Assembly (NCBI GenBank): GCA_903824675.1
Contig: CAIJXV010000058.1
Location: 1-64,000, forward strand
Direction: 5' to 3'
Origin: an uncultured bacterium
Lineage (GTDB): Bacteria > Verrucomicrobiota > Kiritimatiellia > CAIKKV01 > CAIJXV01
DNA length: 64,000 nt
Shown here: positions 27,460 through 35,800 of the stretch, piece by piece
Position numbering within the stretch: position 1 is the stretch's first letter
Layout: each line of letters begins with the position of its first letter
Made by a program: the position numbers and the translations under genes
The notes under the pieces: generated by a model
The model's database searches: none
Told to the model about the DNA's origin: nothing
What the model saw: the letters and a program-made list of their open reading frames with translations, nothing else

Positions 27460-28866
27460 ATGAGTTGGAAGGTGACAATCGCGGGATGGGGAGTCAGCGC
27501 AAGTCTGGTCGTTCAGGCTTTTGCGGCCGCCCTGCCTTTGTCCGATTCCTTCGAATTCCAATCCAATGGGAGTGCGCCGATCGCCTCCAACGGGTGGGGG
27601 ATGGCCGGTTCCGCCCAGGCCTGGGTGACGAATAATTCAGATCAAACGGTGGCGTTGTTGAATTGGGCTTTCGGAACCGGGGTCGGGTATCCGATGTCGG
27701 ATGTCACTCATACCCAGATTCTGGAGGTCAGTGGCTCCGTCTCCAACCTTTTCGGGACAACCGGTGAGCAAAATCTCTGGTTTGATTTCATGCTGGCCCC
27801 CCAGGCCTGGACCGGGGCCGCCCCGCCAGCCTTGTCGGCTTCTGCGCTGTGCGCTTTTTATGTGACGCCCGATGGGGATTTAGGTCTGGCCCGGGCTTCA
27901 GAACCTGGATTGCCGGCGTCCAATCTCTGGACCATCCTGCCCGGGGTTGGGATTGCGACCGATGCCTGGTCCCGGATTACGGTTCAGTGGGTGGGTGGGG
28001 TGGATACGGCCTTTTTTTCCGTGCGCATCAATGGGGGGAGTCCGGTCAGCCATGTTTCGGGCTGGTCAGCGCCGGATGAAACATCCTCCCGTAATGGACC
28101 GTGGTTTCCCTGCCCCAACGCCGCCGCACGACTGACTCCGGCTTCCTTTAATCTTACCGGGCGCAGCCATTTCGACGATTGGCGATTATCCAATGTCCAG
28201 CCCTCGATGGATCCCGCGCTGATCCCGACGGCTGTCATTACGCCGGTGACCGATCCCGAGGGGGGGGGCATTTCCCCGGGACCGCTGGTGGAAGTGCCTG
28301 CCGGCGGAGCGCCGCAGTTCGCCATCCAGGCCCTGCCGTATCATCATATTACGGCCTTGTTCACCAATCGAGTCCCCGTTGTGCATGATTTCATGACCGA
28401 CCGGACCGGACGATTCAATTTCGTCTGGGCTTCGGTACCGGTTGGCTGGCATACGCTGGAAGCCGATTTTGCGCCCGACCGAACGCCCATTGGCACCTCG
28501 ATTCCCTGGCTGTTGCACTATTACCCCGGAGTCGAGGATTTCGATGCGGCGGCCTTGAGTGACACCGATGGCGATACCGTTCCAGCCTGGGTGGAATATC
28601 TGGTGGGTACGGATCCGGATGATCCCGAATCCGTTTTCCAGATTGCCGGGCAGGGGGTGGAGGGCGGGTCCAACTACTTGATATGGATCAGCCGGGATGA
28701 GGCTGACCTGCCCCCGTTTATCATCCAGCGGAAGACCAGTCTCGCCTCGCCCTCCTGGCAGGAGGTGGGGACCCAGCCCCGGTCGACACATCTGGTGACC
28801 AATCTCTGGTTCGATACGAATTCTGTTCCCGGCTCTTATTATCGTATCGAAGTGCAATATCCCTGA
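27460..28866 (+). CDS. Secreted LamG-like protein with DTDGD calcium-type tail
   Basis: A 468-aa protein from the Met at 27460, which has GGAGTGG just upstream; 27448 is an in-frame alternative. The signal peptide ends VVQAFAA. A concanavalin/LamG-like beta-sandwich spans about 25-240, followed by a small beta-domain and the motif SDTDGDTVPAWVEYLVGTDP, the calcium-binding thrombospondin-3-like insert common before the C-terminus of secreted Verrucomicrobia and Kiritimatiellota proteins. The last ~70 residues (IIQRKTSLASPSWQEV to YYRIEVQYP) form the usual terminal beta-domain. The function is presumably extracellular binding. It probably shares a transcript with the preceding gene. Confidence 0.75.
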   Translation: MSWKVTIAGWGVSASLVVQAFAAALPLSDSFEFQSNGSAPIASNGWGMAGSAQAWVTNNSDQTVALLNWAFGTGVGYPMSDVTHTQILEVSGSVSNLFGTTGEQNLWFDFMLAPQAWTGAAPPALSASALCAFYVTPDGDLGLARASEPGLPASNLWTILPGVGIATDAWSRITVQWVGGVDTAFFSVRINGGSPVSHVSGWSAPDETSSRNGPWFPCPNAAARLTPASFNLTGRSHFDDWRLSNVQPSMDPALIPTAVITPVTDPEGGGISPGPLVEVPAGGAPQFAIQALPYHHITALFTNRVPVVHDFMTDRTGRFNFVWASVPVGWHTLEADFAPDRTPIGTSIPWLLHYYPGVEDFDAAALSDTDGDTVPAWVEYLVGTDPDDPESVFQIAGQGVEGGSNYLIWISRDEADLPPFIIQRKTSLASPSWQEVGTQPRSTHLVTNLWFDTNSVPGSYYRIEVQYP

Positions 28867-29150
28867 GCTTCGCAAGAATTTGACGGAACGAAGAGGCGCA
28901 CGCTTCCGTCGGGGACGCCGTCCTCCACCCGTTCGAGCCGGAGGGTTTTATGGGGGCGGGACCCGCCTTGAATGGGCGGCATGCGTTGTATACATTTTGA
29001 GCAGGAATGCGGAGTCGGATTCCAATTGCGCTCCGGAAAACCGGGTGTTATCGGTTCACCCAGAGTGAACCCCGTTCAATCCCAGGTGTGGCGTCGCCCA
29101 CAACCCAATTCTTCGGTGTAGGCCGAACCTCTACGCCCGGAGTCCGGTTT
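28867..29150. other. Convergent spacer with repeat and hairpin
   Basis: This spacer separates converging genes. GGTTCAC-CCAGA-GTGAACC (29053-29071) is a perfect 7-bp hairpin without a T-run. The repeat shared with 23186-23239 occupies 29095-29145, right up to the kup stop codon. Confidence 0.5.
29095..29145. repeat. Intergenic repeat, copy 2 (about 51 nt)
   Basis: CGCCCACAACCCAATTCTTC then TGTAGGCCGAACCTCTACGC; diverged copy of 23186-23239. Confidence 0.6.
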
Positions 29151-31061
29151 CTAAAACTCGACTTGCGCGCCCAGTTCGACGACCCGGTTGGGAGGCAGAT
29201 TAAAGAAGGCCGACGCATCGAGGGCGTTTCTGGACATCAGCAGGAAAAGCTCTTTTCGCCAACTGGCCATGTCCTTGCTTTGTTTCAGAACCAGAGATTC
29301 TTTTCCCAGATAGTAAGAGAACTGCAACGGGTCTTTCCGCGGGAGCAAGGGAGAGGAAATCTGCGCGATCGCTTCCGGGACGTCAGGGCTTTCCATGTAT
29401 CCATAACGCAACGTGACCGCGTAGAGACCCTGGCCGCATTCCGTCAGGGCGCATCGGTCCTCCGGTTTTACATACGGGACTTCCTCCGTCTGGACGCAGG
29501 TGATCAGATTAGTTGCGTGCAGAGTGCCGTTATGTTTGAAATTGTGAAGCAAGGACCGCGGAACGCAGGCCGCATTGCTGGATAAAAACACAGCGACTTT
29601 CGGCGTTCGAATGACCGAGGCCGATGACATCTCCCGGGCAAAATCCTCCAATCGCACCGCTGCCGCGATCACACTCTGATGTAACAACTTGCGGCCGGCG
29701 ATCCAGGTGGTCATGAGCAGGGTTATGATGGAAGCCATGACCACGACGATCCAGCCTCCCGATGCGAATTTGGATAAATTCGCACAAAACAAAACGGCAT
29801 CCAGCGCCAGCACCAGGGCGCCAACCGGCAGCACCAGGAACAACGGTGCTTTCCATAGCGATCGGGCAATCACCACGATCAGCAACGAGGTGATCAGCAT
29901 GGTGGCTGAAACGGCAACTCCGTAGGCGGAGGCCAGATTGCCGGATTTTTTAAAGCCCAGAATGAGTAAAAACGTCACGACATAAAGAGCGATGTTAACA
30001 AACGGGAGATAGACCTGGCCGATATTTGATTCCGACGTGTGGGTGACCTTGATGCGGGGCCAAAATCCGAGTTGGACCGATTGGCGAAAAAGCGAAAAAG
30101 CCCCGGAGATCACCGCTTGGGAGGCGATCACAGTCGCCAGGGTTGAAATAATGATCAAGGGAACCAGGAATCGGGTGGGAGCCAGGGAATAAAAAAGATT
30201 TGTCGGAAGATAGCCCAGAGAGAGGAGTTTGGCGCCTTGTCCCAAATAATTGAGGGCCAAGGCGGGGAGGACAACCGCAAACCAGGCCAGTCGGATCGAC
30301 GACTTGCCGAAATGCCCCATATCGGCATAAAGCACTTCCGCACCGGTCACCGCAAGGAATGCGGCTCCGAGAAGTAATAGGCTTTTGAAACCCAGCATTT
30401 TGAACAGATCCACCGCATACATCGGATTGAAGGCGTACAATATTTTCGGGCAGGCGACCAGTGAGCCCAGCCCCAGGAGTCCGATGGCCACGAACCAGAG
30501 CAGAAGAATGGGACCAAACAGGGCTCCGATTTTGGTGGTTCCATGGGATTGAATAAAGAACAGGATTGTCAGGACGGCCAGAGAGATGGGAATGACGAGA
30601 TGGCTCAATACCGGCGCCGCTTCGGATACGCCTTCGATGGCGCTCAAGACCGAAATGGCCGGGGTAATGACACCATCACTAAAGAGCAGGGCCGCACCCA
30701 GGATCCCCAGGAGGGGAAGGATGGCCCACTGGCGGACTTTTTCAGGGCCCATTCGACGAACCAGCGCCATGAGGGAAAGAATGCCTCCTTCGCCTTTATT
30801 GTCCGCCTGCAATACAAAGATCACATACTTAAGGGCGACAATAATAATCAGAAACCAGATGACCAGGGACACCGAACCGAGAACGGTGGCAGGGGTGACG
30901 GGCAATCCATGTACGCCGGCAAAGCATTCACGCAAAGCATACAACGGGCTGGTGCCGATATCGCCAAAAACAACGCCTAATGCGGCCAATGGAATCAGCA
31001 TCCGTTTCCCAGTCGAAAGGCTTGCCGATCCACTCGGATTATGGGTTAAAATGTCGGACAT
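29151..31061 (-). CDS. kup: Potassium transporter Kup
   Basis: This 636-aa protein has the normal Kup/HAK/KT length. The N-terminal signature ALGVVFGDIGTSPLYAL, the first-loop ADNKGEGGILSLMALVRR and about twelve hydrophobic segments to residue ~450 are diagnostic, followed by a soluble C-terminal domain. Kup proteins import K+ with protons across the inner membrane. The gene stands alone on the minus strand, with converging secreted-protein genes downstream and a repeat-rich spacer upstream. No strong Shine-Dalgarno precedes the ATG at 31061. No riboswitch was recognised in its 5' region. Confidence 0.95.
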   Translation of the reverse strand: MSDILTHNPSGSASLSTGKRMLIPLAALGVVFGDIGTSPLYALRECFAGVHGLPVTPATVLGSVSLVIWFLIIIVALKYVIFVLQADNKGEGGILSLMALVRRMGPEKVRQWAILPLLGILGAALLFSDGVITPAISVLSAIEGVSEAAPVLSHLVIPISLAVLTILFFIQSHGTTKIGALFGPILLLWFVAIGLLGLGSLVACPKILYAFNPMYAVDLFKMLGFKSLLLLGAAFLAVTGAEVLYADMGHFGKSSIRLAWFAVVLPALALNYLGQGAKLLSLGYLPTNLFYSLAPTRFLVPLIIISTLATVIASQAVISGAFSLFRQSVQLGFWPRIKVTHTSESNIGQVYLPFVNIALYVVTFLLILGFKKSGNLASAYGVAVSATMLITSLLIVVIARSLWKAPLFLVLPVGALVLALDAVLFCANLSKFASGGWIVVVMASIITLLMTTWIAGRKLLHQSVIAAAVRLEDFAREMSSASVIRTPKVAVFLSSNAACVPRSLLHNFKHNGTLHATNLITCVQTEEVPYVKPEDRCALTECGQGLYAVTLRYGYMESPDVPEAIAQISSPLLPRKDPLQFSYYLGKESLVLKQSKDMASWRKELFLLMSRNALDASAFFNLPPNRVVELGAQVEF

Positions 31062-31172
31062 GGGAAAAAGGTGCCCGAACGGGGCTTAAAAAACAAGCAC
31101 AATGGAGAGACCCTGATCATCGCGTAATCTCCGCGTAGCGGCGGTCCCTGACCTGATCGGGCCGCGGACAGA

Positions 31173-31256
31173 CGGCTCGCCAGAGTCTCGCCCTCCAAAG
31201 GTCAATCTATACAAGATGGATAACTCTCCCCTGGAGGGCGAGACTCTGGCGAGCCG
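31173..31256. repeat. Perfect 25-bp inverted repeat
   Basis: CGGCTCGCCAGAGTCTCGCC plus CTCCA at 31173-31197 is the exact reverse complement of 31232-31256, with a 34-base loop. A partial arm (TTGGAGGGCGAGAGGCTGGC) recurs at 57664-57683. Confidence 0.8.
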
Positions 31257-31472
31257 TGAGCGCAAGGGGTGATACATGCGGTCGCCATTCACCGATGCGC
31301 TCTGAGGCGAGGATTTGGGAGAGACCGGTTGAGAAGGGGGGGGATGATTTGTCTTGGCGCTCGGCCGTCACAAAAAAATTGAGAATTGTAATGTGAAATG
31401 CCGTTTTATAAATGCTTGCTGTGAGCCATCTTATATTCAGCGCCGGCTCGCTCGGAGAGATCGCCCTACCCA

Positions 31473-31504
31473 TTGTCATCCCGAGCGAAGTCGAGGGATC
31501 TCAT
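31473..31504. repeat. REP-like repeat arm, second copy
   Basis: TTGTCATCCCGAGCGAAGTC continuing GAGGGATCTCATG is identical over 30 bases to 9221-9250. No inverted partner is obvious here. Confidence 0.65.
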
Positions 31505-31575
31505 GAAGTTGCACAGTTTCTGGCCGCATTTTGTGCGGCATTTAACTTTATCATCCTCCCCGTCACAAAAAAATA

Positions 31576-31614
31576 CCTAAAACACTTGACGTTTTAGGGG
31601 CCTTTTTTTACTGT
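31576..31614 (+). promoter_or_regulatory. Hairpin overlapping a candidate promoter of the ABC/OPT operon
   Basis: CCTAAAAC-ACTTGAC-GTTTTAGG is a perfect 8-bp stem followed by a T7 run, so it can be read as an intrinsic terminator. The same bases hold TTGACG (31586-31591) and TACTGT (31609-31614) at 17-base spacing, 42 bases before the first ATG. No + strand gene ends nearby that needs a terminator, so a promoter with a hairpin is the alternative reading. Confidence 0.4.
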
Positions 31615-31655
31615 TACTGTTTCCGCATTCTTACTGAAATGGACTTGATTGCGAC

Positions 31656-32441
31656 ATGGACGCACGCGACGCGAATAAAATGGTGGCGGTTCCCTCCGCC
31701 CCCGTAGGCCGGGATATTGTCATCCGGGCCTTGGGGGTGAAACGGTATTATGGCCGGGGAGAAACCGTCACCAAGGCGCTGGATGGGGTCGATCTGGAGA
31801 TCTTCCGCGGGGAATATTTTTCAATCATGGGGCCCTCCGGGTCCGGCAAATCGACCCTGTTCAACATGATTGGCGGGATTGACGCCCCCACCGAGGGGAT
31901 GGTCTTCATCGATGAAATCGATATCGCCCAGTTGGATTCCTACGAATTAGCATGGATGCGTTGCCACAAAATCGGCTATATTTTCCAGTCCTACAATATT
32001 CTCCCGGTGCTGACCGCCTTGGAAAATGTGTCATTACCGATGATTTTTGCCGGATTGACCCCGGATCAGGCGCGGGATAAGGCGGCGGGTATTTTAACGC
32101 GGGTGGGATTGGGGACCCGTGTTTTTCACCGACCCTACGAGTTATCGGGCGGACAGCAACAGCGGGTCGCGGTCGCCCGTGCCATGGCGAACGATCCGGT
32201 CATCATTCTGGCCGACGAACCCACCGCCAATCTGGACGTCAACACCGGCAAAGAGATGATCGATTTGCTTCTCCAACTCAAGGAAGAGGACAACGTAACG
32301 ATTATCTCCGCCACACATGACATGAAAATGCTGGATGTTTCCGACCGGATTCTATGGATTCGCGACGGACGCATTCAGCGGTTGGAAGAGCGCAAAAACC
32401 TGGATATTCATATCGGGACCATCGAAAGCGCACCGGAGTAA
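31656..32441 (+). CDS. LolD/MacB-type ABC transporter ATPase (first of two)
   Basis: A 261-aa ATP-binding subunit. Walker [10 protein letters not shown] (about 67-75), Q-loop FQSYNILP, signature LSGGQQQR, Walker B VIILADEP and the switch His in ATHD are all present. The type that partners FtsX-fold permeases (LolD, MacB, FtsE) typically drives envelope mechanochemistry rather than simple transport. It is the first gene of an eight-gene operon. Ten bases separate its stop from the PqqD-like gene. The C-terminal ~25 residues ([19 protein letters not shown]) resemble the tail of the second ATPase (DEIQISVGTIDG), which suggests that both dock to related partners. Confidence 0.9.
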   Translation: MDARDANKMVAVPSAPVGRDIVIRALGVKRYYGRGETVTKALDGVDLEIFRGEYFSIMGPSGSGKSTLFNMIGGIDAPTEGMVFIDEIDIAQLDSYELAWMRCHKIGYIFQSYNILPVLTALENVSLPMIFAGLTPDQARDKAAGILTRVGLGTRVFHRPYELSGGQQQRVAVARAMANDPVIILADEPTANLDVNTGKEMIDLLLQLKEEDNVTIISATHDMKMLDVSDRILWIRDGRIQRLEERKNLDIHIGTIESAPE

Positions 32442-32451
32442 GGAAGTTCAC

Positions 32452-32826
32452 ATGTTCGGATGGGTTAAAGCCAAGCCGCCCGTGATTAACCGGGAACAGT
32501 CCTTGACAGGCGTCCCGATGATCAACGAGGGGGTTCGTGTTCAGCCGCGGGAAGAGGATGTCCAGCGCCTGGAATTGGTGATTCGCCTGCGCCGGGGGGG
32601 TGGTTTTTTGTCGCGATTCATGCCCCCGACCCTGGAGCGGAAGGTGAAACTGGACGAATTGGGGACTTTTGTGTTCGGTTTGATTGACGGACGGCGGAAT
32701 GTGCGGGAGATTGTCGAGGCGTTTTTGGCCCGGTACCGGGTGAACCGTCGGGAAGCGGAATTGAGTACAGTGGAATTTATCAGGTCCCTGGCCCAGCGTC
32801 AGGCCATATCGATTGTGATCCGATGA
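32452..32826 (+). CDS. PqqD-like (RRE-fold) small protein
   Basis: A 124-aa protein from the ATG at 32452; the ORF track start at 32335 lies inside the ATPase gene and is rejected. Residues ~60-120 (LDELGTFVFGLIDGRRNVRE, then FLARYRVNRREAELSTVEFI) match the PqqD winged-helix fold: strand, G.FV..LIDG, helix, acidic-hydrophobic helix. PqqD domains bind leader peptides of RiPP precursors for radical SAM or other maturases. No maturase or precursor is visible within the operon, so its ligand could instead be a tail of one of the membrane partners. The N-terminal ~55 residues are basic and unrecognised. Its stop codon overlaps the next start (ATGA), so the next protein is translationally coupled. 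Confidence 0.7.
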   Translation: MFGWVKAKPPVINREQSLTGVPMINEGVRVQPREEDVQRLELVIRLRRGGGFLSRFMPPTLERKVKLDELGTFVFGLIDGRRNVREIVEAFLARYRVNRREAELSTVEFIRSLAQRQAISIVIR

Positions 32827-35800
32827 AACGAATGTTGATTTTATGGATGGGAGTTGTCTGTGGCCTGGTGTCCCTGGCACAGGCCGCAATGGGCGGAGAG
32901 TCCACCCCGGCAATGACGGAATTGCGGGAGCTGGTTCGCGACGCTGAAATGCGGTTTCCGGGGAGTCCGGGCAATCTCTTGCTTCAGGACAAAATCGGCC
33001 GATTGTTCGAATCGAGCGGATTGCCCTCGGGGAGCATGAGTTTCAATACCCCGGTTTTCGTGCCCGGTCCGGCTTCGCTGGAGTGGGCGGGGGGGGAACC
33101 TGTCCGCCTCTATACCTTTGGTCCAACCCTGGGTCGGCCGGGTAATTTTGCCGAAAAGGACTTCGAAGCCCCGCTGATCTATCTGGGACGGGGAGAGACG
33201 GCGGATTGGGACCGGTTGGACGGCCGATCATTGCAGGGTGCCATCGCGGTCATGGATTATGAGTGTGGTAATTTATGGCTACGCGTTCTGCGGATGGGGG
33301 TCCAAGGGTTCATTTTCATCGGTTCCGACCGGTATTTGCATGTGGATTCGGTCGCCAAGCTCTACACCTCTGAAGTCGCGGTGCCCCGCTATTTCATCCC
33401 CGCCTCCGACGGGGCCCGTCTCCGGGAGCGTCTGCAGGGACCCGCTGCGCTGACGGCCCGGATTCGGAGCGAACCTTCGGTCTGGCGGGAGGCGACCCTG
33501 CGGAATCAATGGGTTTTGATTCCCGGACAGGATCCGGCCTTGAGCAATGAAGTGGCGACTCTCGTGGCGCCGTTGGATAGCCAGTCGGCGGTTCCGGACC
33601 TCTCCTATGGCGCCCAATCCGCAGCGAATTTGATGGTGTTGACCCGCCTGTTGGATACGCTGCGACAATCCCCACCGGCCCGCTCCATTCTGCTCGTCGC
33701 CGTCAATGGGCACACGCTGAATTTTCTCGGGGAGCGGATGCTCTCCTGGAATCTGCTGGCCCCCCAGCTCGACGTCGAAAAAGTGCGAAATACGCTCGCC
33801 CAGGAATTGCGCAGCCAAACGGTCTTTCTTGAAAAGTACAAACCCCTCATATTCGACGGGGCGCATGATCAGACGAATGAGGACTACCTGGTCAATCTGC
33901 GTTTCATGAGCGACGATACCTCCGGTAAAATCCTCTCGATCAAGGAACCGGCGGTCGCCATGGCCAAGCGTGATTTGAACCAGGTTAAATCCCGAATGGC
34001 GGAACTGTTTCGGAGCGGATTGGATAAGGACGATAATCGGGTGCAATACGCCCGGTTGAAAGGGGAACGCGACGAGTTCACCCATGTGTTGACCCTCTTC
34101 AATAAAGTGGGGATCGTGTCCCGCTGGGGCGAATTGACGCCGAATGAACGCGGCATTCTGAAGGGTTATATTTCCGAGATTCGCAGCATGCTGACGAGTG
34201 GCATCGAGTTGAACCGGCAGGATCTCGCGGTCAGCACTGAAAACAGCCGGATTCGGGCCGTTTTAGCGGGGCGTCAGGTGGTTCTGGCTTTATCGCTGGA
34301 TCTGGACTGGCAAACGGATGATTACGGATTTTCGGCCAATAATAGTTGGGGAACCAAGCGTTGGCCCGCCCGGTTTGGCGCCAATCTGACACGGGTGGTT
34401 CAGACGGATGGCGGCATCAACCATTTCCGGGACACGTTGAGCCTGCTGGGTGGACTTCCCGAAGGACATTATTTCAATAGTGAGTCGTCCGGTTTGATCG
34501 TTTTTCATGCGGCGAGTGCGACTCCCGATAAGGGGGGGACCCCGGCCTTCAGCCTTCGGAATCTCTTCAGCAACCCCGGGGCGGCTTTCTCGCCCGGCGA
34601 CACCCTCGAGTCCCTGGATCCGGCCCGGGTCGAGACGTTGTGCGCAGAAATACCCCGTTTTTTCCAGGCCTTTTTGGCGGATCGCAAATTGACGATGCAG
34701 GGCGAATTGGATCGGCCCAAGGAGCGATATGATTTCGAATCCCGACTGTGGTCGATCCGGGTCCGGACCTTCAAGTTCGATGAATTTGCAGCGGGTGTGG
34801 TGCCGACAACGCCGGTCCGGAATACCTTGTTGGTTCTGAATGATGGGTCGCTGGGAACCGTGGGGCCTGTGGTCGGGACGGATGTGATCAATGCCTATAT
34901 TGCCCTGACGGATCATCGGGCGGCCGCGGTCGTATATGGGATATTCCGTTTGGGGCCGTTGTACTGTGCCGCTTTCCAATACGATTCGGCCTATGGAAAG
35001 GTTTTGCACGCATTGGATATCGGCGAGGTGAGCGGACGGGTGCCGAGTAGCGTGGCGAATTTGAATGAACAGACCCTGGCGCTGTTCTCCGTGGGCGAAG
35101 AAATTCCGGTTTTTGCGCGGAATGATTCGTCGCTTTTGGGGGCGGGGGCGATCCAGGCGAACAATTTTATCTTCCTGGAAGCCCGTAATAATTCGAGTCC
35201 CCGAAAATATTATGTGACCGGCGCTACGGCGACCTTGTCGAAGCGGGGGCCGATACCGGTGTTGAGCGGGCCGGCCGCCTTTTTTACGGATGGCCGGGAA
35301 ACGGTGAAAATCATGACCGACCAGAAGCGGCTGGCGATCCGGCCCACCGAGAAACAGCCCGATGGGATCGGGTATCGGACCCGGGCGGAATTGGGGGATG
35401 ATTTCATGGCCGTGGCGGCGCGCGACATGGAATCGTTGAACCGCCAGCGAATCAGCCGCTTGCGGGGGGTGTCGGACGAACTGGCCCAGGAATTTCTGGA
35501 GAAGGGCCGGGTGCAACTCGTCGGGATGAATGCCGCCCAGGCGGAACACCGGCATCTGGCCTATTTGAAATCGCTTTATGTGGCCTTGGGCGCCCAGACC
35601 AAGGCCTACCTTCAGCAGAGCCTGATCACGAATGATATGTTGAAGGCCGTGGTTTTCTATATGGCCTTGATGTTGCCCTTCTGTTTTTTCCTCCAGAAGC
35701 TGATTTTTAATTTCACCAAGGTCGAGGCACAGATGGGGGCCTTTGTCCTGTTGTTCATGGGCACTTATGTTTTATTCCGGACGATTCACCCCGCGTTTCA

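Larger units (their letters stand above)
31062..31655. other. Divergent repeat-rich spacer
   Basis: This spacer lies between kup (minus) and the ABC/OPT operon (plus). It contains a 25-bp perfect inverted repeat (31173-31256), a REP-like arm (31473-31504) and a hairpin/promoter region (31576-31614). No ORF here is credible. Confidence 0.6.

Noticed and set aside
29007-29585. 192-aa plus-strand ORF over the kup 3' end
   Set aside because: It overlaps kup antisense and repeat DNA; no recognisable protein features.
31576-31609. Intrinsic terminator for an upstream plus-strand gene
   Set aside because: No plus-strand gene ends upstream. The hairpin with T-run is kept only as a combined hairpin/promoter feature.
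32335-32451. Upstream start of the PqqD-like ORF
   Set aside because: It lies inside the end of the ABC ATPase gene. The ATG at 32452, after GGAAG, gives a protein beginning at a sensible place.
34290-35555. 421-aa minus-strand ORF within the FtsX fusion gene
   Set aside because: It is an antisense shadow of a GC-rich gene, with many Arg/Pro/His residues and no motif.
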